44,746 bases of DNA from Oscillospiraceae bacterium (GCA_017472965.1 JAFUNR010000052.1:1-44746); one strand, 5' to 3'. Shown: positions 34,019-42,497, counted from the stretch's first letter. Notes: generated by a model not told the origin, from the letters alone. Numbers and translations: made by a program.

Positions 34019-34726
34019 TCAGAAACGGATCGCGGTTTCCAGCGCCACGGTGATCATATCGTTCAGGCTGCGTTCGCGGGCGGCGGCATCGATCTCCTCG
34101 CCGGTGACAAGGCTGTCACTGACACTGCAGATGGCCAGTGCCCGGCAGCCGTGTTTGGCGGCATGGGTGTAAAGCGCGGCGGCTTCCATCTCCACCCCCA
34201 GAACACCGTACTTGGCCCAGTTGTCCGCGCCGGGCACATCCGTTTCGCCGTAGAACATATCACTGGATTTGATCAGGCCGGTGAAGGAGCGGATGCCTTT
34301 TTCGGCGGCGATGTCATAGGCGGTGCGCAGCAGATCGAAATCCGCAATGGGAGCGTAGGTGCCGGGGAAAAGATAATTCAAAAAGCCGTTGTCGGTGCAG
34401 GCGCCCTGTGCAAGGATCAGATCACGCAGACCGATATCGGCGCGTAGACTGCCGCAGGTACCCACGCGGATCAGCGTTTTCACACCGTATTCTGCCATCA
34501 GCTCCTCTACGTAAATGCTGATGGAGGGGATACCCATACCGGTGCCCATCACTGCCACGGGAATACCTTTATAGGTGCCGGAAAATCCCAGCATACCGCG
34601 GACACTGTTGAACTGGACAGGCTCGTCCATAAAGTTTTCGGCGATGTATTTGGCGCGCAGAGGATCACCGGGCAGCAGAATACGGGGGGCGATGCTGCCG
34701 GCGGGGGCGTTGATATGAGTACTCAT
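34019..34726 (-). CDS. deoD: Purine nucleoside phosphorylase DeoD
   Basis: A 235-residue phosphorolytic enzyme cleaving purine nucleosides to base and ribose-1-phosphate; hexameric family. Motifs: [15 protein letters not shown] with the phosphate-binding arginine, [28 protein letters not shown], and the substrate motif [10 protein letters not shown], then SVSDSL with the catalytic aspartate. Length normal. The start is preceded by AAAGGATGGATCGACT. It has a divergent neighbour, the isomerase-like gene, and its own promoter. Confidence 0.96.
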   Translation of the reverse strand: MSTHINAPAGSIAPRILLPGDPLRAKYIAENFMDEPVQFNSVRGMLGFSGTYKGIPVAVMGTGMGIPSISIYVEELMAEYGVKTLIRVGTCGSLRADIGLRDLILAQGACTDNGFLNYLFPGTYAPIADFDLLRTAYDIAAEKGIRSFTGLIKSSDMFYGETDVPGADNWAKYGVLGVEMEAAALYTHAAKHGCRALAICSVSDSLVTGEEIDAAARERSLNDMITVALETAIRF

Positions 34727-34783
34727 AGTCGATCCATCCTTTCTCTTTTCGCAAAAAGGCCAAAACCTTTGCTCTTCCTTTTC

Positions 34784-34812
34784 AGTATAGCAAATCTGCA
34801 GGCGTTTGTGAA
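34784..34812 (-). promoter_or_regulatory. Promoter of deoD
   Basis: On the minus strand, TTCACA (34807-34812), a 17-nt spacer and TATACT (34784-34789) with TGC extended -10. Confidence 0.7.
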
Positions 34813-34935
34813 TGGCTTTACCGGTATTTTTTGTGAAGTTTTGCCGCAGGATACGGCATCGGGGTTTTCAAACATAGTATTTTGTGCTATGCTAGTCCAA
34901 AAGAAACGGTTTTACACCGAAAGGAGAAACGGGTT

Positions 34936-35715
34936 ATGAAGATCAGCGTATGTCTGGATGCCCTGTGTCCGAAGCTGGATGCCCCGCAGGCGGTACGGCT
35001 GCTGGCGGCAAAGGGCGTAAAGTGTGTGGAATTCTGGGGCTGGAAGCATCGGGATCTGCCTGCGCTTGCCGCCGCGTGCAAGGAAACAGGTGTTGCGGTG
35101 GCAGGTATCTGCACCACCTGCTTTGAGCTGACCCGACCGGAAAAGCGTCAGGAATTTCTGGACGGTGTGCGGGAGAGCATCGCAGCCGCAAAAAGCATCG
35201 GCTGCAAAATGCTCATCACGCAGGGAGGCGCGGATACCGGTGCACCCCGCGCCGAACAGGCAGCCAGCATTCTGGCGGGTCTGCGTGCAGCTGCGCCTTT
35301 GCTGGAAGACGCGGGCGTGACGCTGGCGCTGGAGCCGCTCAACCGCCGGGTGGACCACAGGGATGCTTATCTGGAAAGCTCGCAGGAGGCCTTTGCGCTG
35401 GTGCACGCCGTAAACAGCCCCTGTGTCAAGGTGCTGTTCGATATCTACCATCAGCAGGTCAGCGAGGGGGATATTCTGGGCCGGCTTCTGCCGGAGCTGG
35501 ATGCCGTGTGCCATCTGCACGCTGCCGCCGTACCCGGCCGCGCTGCGCTGCTGGGCGGTGAACTGGATTACCCTGTGCTGCTGGCGCGGATCGCCGCCGC
35601 CGGTTACAGGGGCTGTGTCGGACTGGAATATTTCCCCAACCAGTTCACGCAGGAGGGGCTTGCTGCGGATCTTGAGGAAGTGCTGCACGCACTGCGCGGT
35701 GTTGGCCTTGAATAA
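34936..35715 (+). CDS. Hydroxypyruvate isomerase-like sugar isomerase
   Basis: A 259-residue TIM-barrel protein of the xylose-isomerase-like (AP endonuclease 2) superfamily. Metal-ligand and active-site glutamates are in LALEPLN and GLEYFP, and the VLFDIYHQQVSEGDI segment is close to that of hydroxypyruvate isomerase Hyi, which interconverts hydroxypyruvate and tartronate semialdehyde. I chose the ATG at 34936, after AAGGAGAAACGGGTT, over an earlier in-frame TTG. Genes for partner enzymes of glyoxylate metabolism are not in the window, so a different sugar substrate is possible. Followed at once by the M3-type peptidase. Confidence 0.78.
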   Translation: MKISVCLDALCPKLDAPQAVRLLAAKGVKCVEFWGWKHRDLPALAAACKETGVAVAGICTTCFELTRPEKRQEFLDGVRESIAAAKSIGCKMLITQGGADTGAPRAEQAASILAGLRAAAPLLEDAGVTLALEPLNRRVDHRDAYLESSQEAFALVHAVNSPCVKVLFDIYHQQVSEGDILGRLLPELDAVCHLHAAAVPGRAALLGGELDYPVLLARIAAAGYRGCVGLEYFPNQFTQEGLAADLEEVLHALRGVGLE

Positions 35716-35719
35716 TAAA

Positions 35720-37486
35720 GTGTATAAAGAGAGGAAAGCTGCAAAAACGCACCTCTTTGCAAACGCATCTGCGGCAAAAAAATGTTTTGCGCAGCGGATA
35801 AAGCAGCTTCTGGCGCTTGCGCTATGTTTTGCACTTGCGCTCGGCTGTATCGGCTGCGGGCGGCAGCCGGCACAGGAATTTTTGCCGCAGAGTACCCCGG
35901 CACAGAGTATTCCGGAGCAGAATTCTCCGGAGACGGGCACGCCGGCTGTTACCTATGCACAGGTGCAGGCGAATACCTCTTTTGATGCCGAAGCTTTCCG
36001 CACCCGTCTGGCTGCAGCATCGCTGCTGCTGGAAGCGGAGGATGCCGGACAGGCCGTTATGGATGAGTACCGCACATTGACGCAGCTGTTGAAGGAATGC
36101 CTGACCTGGTATACCCTGTGCGATATTGCCGGCTACACCGATGCGGCGGATACCGCGCTGCAAAGCGCCGCTGCCGATGCCCATGAGATCGCGGTGGAAT
36201 GCACCGATGCCTTCAGCGAATGGCTGGGCAAGCTGGCCCGGTCACAGTACCGGCAGCAGTATATCGATGCGGTGGGTGAGGAAAATGTGCGGATGTATGA
36301 GGATTATCTGCCGCTGACCCGGCTGCAGAAGCAGCTGCTGGACCGGGAGAAAGAGCTGCAGAACGAATACCGCACCCTTGCCGCCGGGCCCTACGCAAGT
36401 TACGCCGAATGTGCACAGGCCGTTGCTCCGCTGTATGTGGAACTGGTGGAGCTGCGCAGCCGTATTGCCGAAAGCTTCGGCTATGAAAACTACGCGGAGT
36501 ACGCCTATGCGGAGACCTACGCCCGCAGCTACACGCCGCAGGATGCGCTGGCGCTGTGTGCGGCGGTGAAGCAGACCCTTGCTCCGCTGTATGTCCAAAG
36601 CCTTCTGGAGGAAAGCCGGAGCGGCTACCATGCCTATGCCGGCAGCAACGAAACGGATGAGCAGACACTGCTTGCTCAGCTGGAGCAGTTCCTTGCGCAG
36701 ATCTCGCCGGAAATGCAGCAAAGTCTGGAGTATATGCTGGCGGCAGGCTCTTACGATATCGCCTACAGCAGCAAGAAGTTCGATGCAGGCTTTACCACGC
36801 TGCTGCACAGCGCCGATATGCCGTTTTTATTCATCCAGCCGGTGCAGGGCAGTCAGTTCCACTCGCTGAATACACTGGTGCATGAGTTTGGCCATTTCCA
36901 CGCCTACCGCACCGATCCGGTGAACGATACGCCGGATGGCTTTGTCTATTCGCGGGATGATATCGATGCCGCGGAGATCCACTCCACTGCGCTGGAGCTG
37001 TTCTTCTGGCAGTATCTGCCCCAGCTGTACGGAAACGGTGCGGCGGCGCTGCAGAAAGAGATGCTCACCGAAACGCTGGGCAATGTGGTGTTCGGCTGCA
37101 TGATGGACGAGTTCCAGCAGCTTGTCTACACCGCACCGGAGCTGCAGCCGCAGGATGTGAGCGATATCTTTTACGGTGTGATGCGGGACTATATGGGGGA
37201 TATTTTCATCGAGGATTACGCCCGTCACTATTGGGCCGAGGTCAATCACAATTTCGATGCGCCGCTTTACTATATCAGCTACGGCGTTTCGGCGCTGGCG
37301 GCGTTCGAGATCTGGGCACAGGCACAGCAGGATCGGGATGCCGCCCTGCAGCAGTATCTTCAGCTGGTATCGCATGGCACCGATGTGGAGCTGCTGCCTC
37401 TGTTGGAGGAATGCGGCCTGCAGAATGTGTTTGAAGGCGCTTATCTGGAGGAACTGGAAACGCAGCTGCGAAGAGCGCTGCAGTGA
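35720..37486 (+). CDS. M3-type (oligoendopeptidase F-like) lipoprotein metallopeptidase
   Basis: A 588-residue zinc peptidase. The N-terminus has a hydrophobic stretch ending in a lipobox (LALALCFALALGC), so it is probably a membrane-anchored lipoprotein, unusual for the normally cytosolic M3 family. The zinc motif HEFGH is at 388-392, with a later EIHSTALELFFW helix for the third ligand. The rest is the long helical M3 scaffold. No ATG lies upstream of the signal; I chose the GTG at 35720, five nt after the isomerase stop, by translational re-initiation. A TTG at 35708 is the alternative. The long open frame upstream of this overlaps the isomerase and is not coding. Confidence 0.78.
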   Translation: MYKERKAAKTHLFANASAAKKCFAQRIKQLLALALCFALALGCIGCGRQPAQEFLPQSTPAQSIPEQNSPETGTPAVTYAQVQANTSFDAEAFRTRLAAASLLLEAEDAGQAVMDEYRTLTQLLKECLTWYTLCDIAGYTDAADTALQSAAADAHEIAVECTDAFSEWLGKLARSQYRQQYIDAVGEENVRMYEDYLPLTRLQKQLLDREKELQNEYRTLAAGPYASYAECAQAVAPLYVELVELRSRIAESFGYENYAEYAYAETYARSYTPQDALALCAAVKQTLAPLYVQSLLEESRSGYHAYAGSNETDEQTLLAQLEQFLAQISPEMQQSLEYMLAAGSYDIAYSSKKFDAGFTTLLHSADMPFLFIQPVQGSQFHSLNTLVHEFGHFHAYRTDPVNDTPDGFVYSRDDIDAAEIHSTALELFFWQYLPQLYGNGAAALQKEMLTETLGNVVFGCMMDEFQQLVYTAPELQPQDVSDIFYGVMRDYMGDIFIEDYARHYWAEVNHNFDAPLYYISYGVSALAAFEIWAQAQQDRDAALQQYLQLVSHGTDVELLPLLEECGLQNVFEGAYLEELETQLRRALQ

Positions 37487-37505
37487 CCGATACCGGGATC
37501 TGTAC

Positions 37506-37540
37506 AAAAAGGCACCGCCGTGCTCAGCGGCGGTGCCTTT
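37506..37540. terminator. Bidirectional terminator
   Basis: GGCACCGCCG (37511-37520) pairs with CGGCGGTGCC (37528-37537), flanked by AAAAA on the left and TTT on the right. It separates the convergent peptidase (+) and AraC regulator (-). The stop of the AraC gene lies inside the right arm. Confidence 0.85.
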
Positions 37541-38807
37541 CTCTATATGCAACAGGGGGAATGCCGACCACCTCCCGGAACACCTGCGTAAAATAACTGC
37601 GGGTGTTGAAGCCAAGTTGCTCCGAAATTTTCTGAATGCTCAGGTCGGTGCTGATCAGCAGCAGACGGGCACGGTCGATTTTGACCTGCTTTATGTAGTC
37701 GTTGATGAATAGACCGGTCTCCTCGCGGAATCGCTGAGACAGATAATACTCTGTGTAGCCCACCAGTGCGGCAAGATCCTTGGCAAGGATCTTTTTGTCC
37801 AGATTCATTTCGATGTAATCGCAGCAGCGCTGAATGTGATAGGAAAGCTTGGGCCGGTTTTTACTCCGGTGTACCCGCTGGACGAAATCGCTGAACATGG
37901 CGGCCTGTACGGCAGCAACTGCTTTTTCGGTGGGGGAATCCTCCATGCGCTGCAGGTAAAGTGATTCCATGGCAAGCGCTTCGTCGATGGGCAGACCGCC
38001 CTCGATGGCGGCGCGGCTGACCAGAGAGATAAATACGGCGTTTTCGGTTTTGACACGGCGCAGCGGTTCACTGCTTTTCAGCTTGGGGGCGCTGTCTGCC
38101 AGCAGCAGCCGGTTATAGGTTTCCTTGTAATTCATATCGCCGGATCGCACAATGTGCAGCAGTGCCTGTTCGGTGCGCAGGTCACGTGCCCGGTCTGCGC
38201 TGGGATCCTCATAAAACAGGGCGGTCTCGCGTATGATCTCATCCTCGGTAAGCTTTGCCTCCAGAAGCCTTTCCCGGGTGGGCGGCGGTTCGGTCTGGGA
38301 TGCGCCGGCTTCCGGCGGCAGCAGGTCGGCTGCGGTCAGCCTTTCGCTGGTCAGGCAGAAATGCATCATCAGCGCGTAGCGGATGGCCACACCGGAGGAG
38401 ATGACCGGCAGCTGGCGTATCGCTTTGAGAAAGCTGCTTTTCCATGTGATGGTCAGGCGGGGGTCATCATACCGGTTCAGTATCTTTTCCACGCTGCGGT
38501 CCGGTGTTTCGTGAAAAAAGACAGGTCCGATCACAAACGAATGCTTCAGCAGATCCTCTGCCCACTCGAAATCCGCAAACCAGCACAGGCCTGTTTCGCC
38601 GGAAAGCAGAATGGGATGAATATCCGTCGGCAGACGGTGCAGCAGATGCTCCTTGCAGCCGAAAACGGTAAAAGCCGTATCCAGCAACTCGGCATCCGGA
38701 CAGTTGGTGTTCACCAGCTGCCCCTGTGCGTCGTATTGCCACAGATACAAATTCCCTTCGCAGCGGATCAGTTCTTTCAGCAAAGCCATGTTCTGCATGG
38801 TATTCAT
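37524..38807 (-). CDS. AraC family transcriptional regulator, paralogue 1
   Basis: A 427-residue regulator. The C-terminal 100 residues are an AraC double helix-turn-helix (IQRCCDYIEMNLDKKILAKD, then YYLSQRFREETGLFINDYIK and the second HTH ending in VVGIPPVAYRERHRR). The long N-terminal region of about 320 residues is not a simple cupin; it begins LYLWQYDAQGQLVNTNCPDA and looks like a PAS-like sensor followed by helices. It is clearly paralogous to the next regulator. The start MNTMQNM is chosen by AGGAGG 7 nt upstream and by agreement with the paralogue. Likely a regulator of the adjacent sugar locus. Confidence 0.92.
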   Translation of the reverse strand: MNTMQNMALLKELIRCEGNLYLWQYDAQGQLVNTNCPDAELLDTAFTVFGCKEHLLHRLPTDIHPILLSGETGLCWFADFEWAEDLLKHSFVIGPVFFHETPDRSVEKILNRYDDPRLTITWKSSFLKAIRQLPVISSGVAIRYALMMHFCLTSERLTAADLLPPEAGASQTEPPPTRERLLEAKLTEDEIIRETALFYEDPSADRARDLRTEQALLHIVRSGDMNYKETYNRLLLADSAPKLKSSEPLRRVKTENAVFISLVSRAAIEGGLPIDEALAMESLYLQRMEDSPTEKAVAAVQAAMFSDFVQRVHRSKNRPKLSYHIQRCCDYIEMNLDKKILAKDLAALVGYTEYYLSQRFREETGLFINDYIKQVKIDRARLLLISTDLSIQKISEQLGFNTRSYFTQVFREVVGIPPVAYRERHRR

Positions 38808-38889
38808 GATCATCCCTCCTTTGAACATCACCGGGTTTGCGAAACTTATTTTATGATAACCGAAACCCTTGCCGCAAATGAATAAAGAT

Positions 38890-38912
38890 TTCGGGTCGGC
38901 TGTCAAAAATTA
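38890..38912. promoter_or_regulatory. Conserved element upstream of AraC paralogue 1
   Basis: 19 of 23 positions match the element at 40584-40606. Core: TTCGGGTC, then GGCTGTCAAAAATTA. On the minus strand it contains TTGACA, which can act as a -35 box. Confidence 0.6.
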
Positions 38913-38954
38913 CGGATGATTTATCTATGGAGGAGATATGTATTTTTCACCTTC

Positions 38955-38963
38955 ATTATAGCA
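38955..38963 (-). promoter_or_regulatory. Possible promoter of AraC paralogue 1
   Basis: TGCTATAAT on the minus strand, an extended -10 box about 150 nt before the start codon. The 415-nt gap 38808-39222 otherwise holds the conserved element at 38890, an inverted repeat at 39119, a duplicated promoter element at 39151, and no credible open frame. Confidence 0.45.
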
Positions 38964-39118
38964 GTTGCAAATGAAAAGGAAAGAAAAAGACAGCACTTGT
39001 TACCAAAATGAAACCTGTACAGTGTCTGAGGGACGAATAAAATACATTATTTGAATCCGCCACGGCGCAAGGGGCATCCATCTGCGGCCGTTGGGAAATC
39101 AAAAATTCGCAAGCAAAA

Positions 39119-39159
39119 GCACAAATTCCGGAAGCTGGTTCAGCTTCCGGAATTTGTGC
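39119..39159 (-). terminator. Perfect 19-bp inverted repeat, terminator of AraC paralogue 2
   Basis: A 19-nt arm (39119-39137, GCACAAATTCCGGAAGCTG) and its complement (39141-39159) are separated by only GTT. On the minus strand it is followed by TTTTGC. Its right arm overlaps the 34-nt promoter element at 39151. Confidence 0.7.
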
Positions 39160-39209
39160 TCTTTTACTGAAATTTTTGTTCTGCTTTTTCGCAATATGAC
39201 GGATATAAT
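39151..39209 (+). promoter_or_regulatory. Duplicated activator-type promoter element, copy A
   Basis: A 34-nt element (39151-39184) matches 28 of 34 positions in 42498-42531. Both copies end in AATTTTTGTTCTGC and both are followed 19 nt later by TATAAT (39204-39209 here). There is no proper -35 box. It points rightwards, into the 3' end of AraC paralogue 2, antisense to it. Confidence 0.6.
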
Positions 39210-39222
39210 GGCGTTGATGCCA

Positions 39223-40521
39223 TCAGACTTTGCAGGAATCGCGGTATTCCACCGGGGTTTTGCCCACGATCTCGCGGAATACCTGCGAAAAATAGCTGCG
39301 GGTGTTGAAGCCCAGCTCTTCCGAAATGCGCTGAATGCTCAGATCGGTGCTGATCAGCAGCAGCTTGGCGCGCTTGATCTTTGCAAGCTTGATGAAGTCG
39401 TTGATGAAAAGGCCGGTCTCCTCGCGGAAGCACTGGGAAAGGTAGTATTCCGTGTAACCCACCAGCTCAGCCAGATCCTTGGCGCGCAGCTTTTTATCCA
39501 GATTCATCTCGATGTAACCGCAGCAGCGCTGGATGTGCGGCGATAGCTTCGGCCGGTTTTTGGCGCGGTGTACCCGCTGCAGAAAATCATCGTACATCAC
39601 CGCACGCACAGCGCTCACATCGGATGGGGTGGTGGCCTCCTCGTTTTTCTGCAGATAGCCGCCTGCCACGGAAAGCGCCTCGTCAACGGGAAGGCCGCCG
39701 TCGATGGCGGCATGGCTGACCAGCCCGATGAAGATGGTGTTGCGTATTTTGGATGCCCGCAGCGGTTCGTCGCAATCCAGAGGCTCTGCTTCAATATCCG
39801 TCAGAAGGCGGTTGAAAGTCTCCTTATAGTTCAGATCACCGGCGCGTACCAGCCGCAGCAGCGCCTGTTCCGTGCGCAACTGGCGTGCCAGGGACCAATC
39901 ATCCTCCGTCAATCCGGCGGTCACCTTGCCGCTGCTGCCCTCCGTCACCAGCTTTCTGTCTGCCAGCAGATCCCTTGTCAGCGGCAGGTCTACCTTTTGC
40001 TTCAGCGGATCCATCAAAGGAACGGCGCGGGGCTGCAGATCGGCAAAGGTCAGTTTTTCTCTGGTCAGACAAAAATGCAGCATCAGCGCATAGCGCCGTG
40101 CGATGTGACCGGGAATTACCGGCAACCCGGCGGTGCATTTCAGAAAATGATCCTTCCATTCGACGGTCAGCCGCGGATCCGTATAGACATTCAGTGCCTT
40201 TTCAATGACTTTTTCCGGCGTTTCACTGAAGAGCAACGGCCCAAAGACAAAGGCACTTTTGATTTTATCTTCCTCCCACTCGAAATCCGCACACCAGACA
40301 AGACCGGTATCGCTGGAAAAAAAGATGGGATGGATATCTGTGATCTTCTGTTCCAGCATCAACGCCTTGCAGCCGAATGCGGAAAAAGCGGTATCCAGAA
40401 GCTCTGCCTCCGGACAGTTGGAAAACAGGATCTCACCTTGACTGTCGTAATGCCACAGGTAAAGGTTGGCGTCAAGACTGATGAGATCCTTCAGCAGTGA
40501 CATGTTTTGGATGATATTCAT
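39223..40521 (-). CDS. AraC family transcriptional regulator, paralogue 2
   Basis: A 432-residue paralogue of the previous regulator. It has the same N-terminal opening (LYLWHYDSQGEILFSNCPEA), the same central region (RALRTEQALLRLVRAGDLNYKETFNRLL-like in segments), and a C-terminal AraC double HTH (IQRCCGYIEMNLDKKLRAKD, FREETGLFINDFIK, second HTH to VGKTPVEYRDSCKV). The start MNIIQNM follows GGAGGGGATCCTAT. Divergent from the GH2-like gene with a 115-nt shared control region that contains the conserved 40584 element. The two regulators likely arose by tandem duplication. Confidence 0.92.
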   Translation of the reverse strand: MNIIQNMSLLKDLISLDANLYLWHYDSQGEILFSNCPEAELLDTAFSAFGCKALMLEQKITDIHPIFFSSDTGLVWCADFEWEEDKIKSAFVFGPLLFSETPEKVIEKALNVYTDPRLTVEWKDHFLKCTAGLPVIPGHIARRYALMLHFCLTREKLTFADLQPRAVPLMDPLKQKVDLPLTRDLLADRKLVTEGSSGKVTAGLTEDDWSLARQLRTEQALLRLVRAGDLNYKETFNRLLTDIEAEPLDCDEPLRASKIRNTIFIGLVSHAAIDGGLPVDEALSVAGGYLQKNEEATTPSDVSAVRAVMYDDFLQRVHRAKNRPKLSPHIQRCCGYIEMNLDKKLRAKDLAELVGYTEYYLSQCFREETGLFINDFIKLAKIKRAKLLLISTDLSIQRISEELGFNTRSYFSQVFREIVGKTPVEYRDSCKV

Positions 40522-40583
40522 ATAGGATCCCCTCCGTTTCAAACAAAGAATATCTCAAATCAAGTATAGATGCAAGCAAAAAA

Positions 40584-40618
40584 TTCGGGTCAGCAATCAA
40601 AAAATAAGGAAATGACCC
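40584..40618. promoter_or_regulatory. Conserved element and inverted repeat in the AraC2 / GH2-like control region
   Basis: Element 40584-40606 matches that upstream of AraC paralogue 1. GGGTCA (40587-40592) and TGACCC (40613-40618) form an inverted repeat with 20 nt between arms. On the minus strand a TATACT (40563-40568) lies 17 nt from GACCCG inside the element, so a regulator here would overlap the -35 of the araC2 promoter. Confidence 0.55.
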
Positions 40619-40636
40619 GCGGAAAAAGGTGATGTT

Positions 40637-42415
40637 ATGCGCAGGATGTTCGAACTGAATGACGGCTGGCGGCGGGTGCCTGCCGCAAAAAGCTTTGCCG
40701 ATGCCGCCGCACGGGTCGAAGCGGACGGCGAGGATGTTTCGCTGCCGCGCATCGGCAGCGGTGCACAGGGCTGCGGCTGGTATCTGCTGCAGCTTTCCGG
40801 GCCGCTGTCAAAGCTGCAGGCCGGAAGCGGCGAATGCATCTGGCTGGAATTTGACGGTGTCGGCCCGGTGGCGGAGGTTTTTGCGGATGGCATCAGTCTG
40901 CTGCGGCACGAGGGCGCAGGCTCCCGCTTTCGGGCGGAGCTGACCGGGTTTATAACAGACGGTGCCTGTCCGCTGCTGGCGGTGGCGGTCAGCGATGATG
41001 CTTTTTATCCCAATAGCCGTGAGTTTCCCGCGTTCAGCGGCTTTGGCGGCGGCGTGCGGCTGCTGGCGCTGCCGCAGGCTCATTTTTCCATGGAGTATAT
41101 GGGCAGTACCGGTATAAAAGTGCAAACGGCATTGCACGAGGACTCTGCCGAGGTCACAGTGGAGCTCTGGGCGCAGGGCCCTGCAAAAAGCGCAGAGGTT
41201 TTTCTGGAGGAAAAAAGCGAACGGGTGCGGTTCCGCGCCGGCTATGCACAGGCGGTTTTCACGCTGCCTTCGCCGCATCTGTGGCAGGGGGTGTGCGACC
41301 CCTATCTGTATACCGTCACTGCCCGGATGGACAGCGGGGACGAGGTCAGCACCCGCTTTGGCATCCGCAGCATGACGCTGGATGCCGGCCGCGGCTTCCT
41401 GCTCAACGGCAAGCCGTATCCGCTGCACGGGCTGTGCTGCCGGCCGGTCGCAGGCAGCGGCACGGCGCTGCATCTGACAGGGCGGCAGGAGCTCCTTGCT
41501 CTGCGCAGCCTTGGCGCCAATGCGCTGCGGCTGCAGTGGCTGCAGTTTTCACAGCAGGTGTACGATATCTGCGATGAGCTGGGACTGGTGGTTTGGACAG
41601 AGATCCCCTTTGCCGAAACACATATTCCCACAGGTTATTATACCATATTCAGTCAGCTGTTGGAACAGATCGTACAGAATGCCTCGCATCCGTGTGTCGC
41701 CTGCTGGGGGATCTCTCACGGGATCGGTACCGCGGCGCTTACCTCGCCGCTGGTGCTGCACGAGCACTGGCTGCTGAATTCGCTGTGCCACACCCGTGAT
41801 GCGGGACGCAGTACGGTCATCAGCCACAGCGCCTGCATACAGGATGAGGATCCGCTGCTGGAGATCGCCGACACCAACTGCTTTGATATCCGCTGTACCG
41901 CGCCCGCCGCACTGCAGCGCGAGCTGGAAAAGCTGGAGCTTTACCACCGGCGCTATCCCGGCAGCAGCGTGGGGGTATCCTGCTACGGCGGTACGCAGCC
42001 GCGGCATCTTCTGCACCTGCACGAAATGATGCTTGCTGCGCAGAAAAAACGGCCGTGGCTGTGGGGGGCTTTTGGCGCGGATGTGCGGCCCTGTGCGGAG
42101 GAGCAGCCGTCTGCCGATGTATTGCAGCGGGATCTGCACGCGCTGTACCGTGCGCACTGGACGGCAGAGCCCATGGTGCATATCTGCGGCGGGGATGTAC
42201 AGCAGTGCCAAACCCCGCAAACGGAGCTGACGGTGTACACCAATCGGCCGGAGGCGGCGCTCTATATGGATGGCCGATTGATCGCGCTGCAGGGCGGCAC
42301 GCCGGTGCTGCATTTTACATTGCAGCTGACAGAAGCGCATACGGTGGAGGTTCGCACCAGCTGCTGCAATGCGGTGTGCAGGCTGGTGTATACAGCGGCC
42401 AGAAGCGCAGGCTGA
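40637..42415 (+). CDS. GH2-family-like protein lacking the catalytic glutamates
   Basis: A 592-residue protein with glycoside hydrolase family 2 architecture: sugar-binding sandwich domain (about 1-150), immunoglobulin-like domain (about 155-245, with HLWQGVCDPYLYTVTARM), and TIM barrel (from about 250, GRGFLLNGKPYPLHGL, GANALRLQWLQFSQQVYDIC, LGLVVWTEIPF). The acid/base Asn-Glu after HPCVACWGIS is replaced by H361-G362, and the nucleophile glutamate of the usual SEYG is C449 (VSCYGG). The usual His/Asp-rich GVNRHED stretch reads GLCCRPVAG. It is therefore probably not an active glycosidase and may be a sensor or binding protein. No signal peptide. Start preceded by AAAAAGGTGATGTT, divergent from AraC paralogue 2. 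Confidence 0.72.
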   Translation: MRRMFELNDGWRRVPAAKSFADAAARVEADGEDVSLPRIGSGAQGCGWYLLQLSGPLSKLQAGSGECIWLEFDGVGPVAEVFADGISLLRHEGAGSRFRAELTGFITDGACPLLAVAVSDDAFYPNSREFPAFSGFGGGVRLLALPQAHFSMEYMGSTGIKVQTALHEDSAEVTVELWAQGPAKSAEVFLEEKSERVRFRAGYAQAVFTLPSPHLWQGVCDPYLYTVTARMDSGDEVSTRFGIRSMTLDAGRGFLLNGKPYPLHGLCCRPVAGSGTALHLTGRQELLALRSLGANALRLQWLQFSQQVYDICDELGLVVWTEIPFAETHIPTGYYTIFSQLLEQIVQNASHPCVACWGISHGIGTAALTSPLVLHEHWLLNSLCHTRDAGRSTVISHSACIQDEDPLLEIADTNCFDIRCTAPAALQRELEKLELYHRRYPGSSVGVSCYGGTQPRHLLHLHEMMLAAQKKRPWLWGAFGADVRPCAEEQPSADVLQRDLHALYRAHWTAEPMVHICGGDVQQCQTPQTELTVYTNRPEAALYMDGRLIALQGGTPVLHFTLQLTEAHTVEVRTSCCNAVCRLVYTAARSAG

Positions 42416-42452
42416 CACAGCGGTATGATAAAAGAGAAGCAAGGATTAAAAA

Positions 42453-42480
42453 TTCCGGAAAAAGAACAGTTTTTCCGGAA
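42453..42480 (-). terminator. Inverted repeat between the GH2-like gene and the ABC locus
   Basis: TTCCGGAAAAA (42453-42463) pairs perfectly with TTTTTCCGGAA (42470-42480). On the minus strand a run TTTTTAATCC follows, as at the 39119 repeat. On the plus strand the U-tract is absent, so any role in ending the GH2-like transcript is uncertain. Confidence 0.45.
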
Positions 42481-42497
42481 CATCTTGCGTGAGCAGT

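Noticed and set aside
35423-35719. Upstream extension of the M3 peptidase frame into the isomerase gene
   Set aside because: It overlaps the isomerase in another frame; the signal peptide and lipobox place the true start near 35720.
38929-38961. Seven-codon frame (MYFSPSL) after GGAGGAG on the plus strand
   Set aside because: Too short to support, and no gene follows it for a leader-peptide role.
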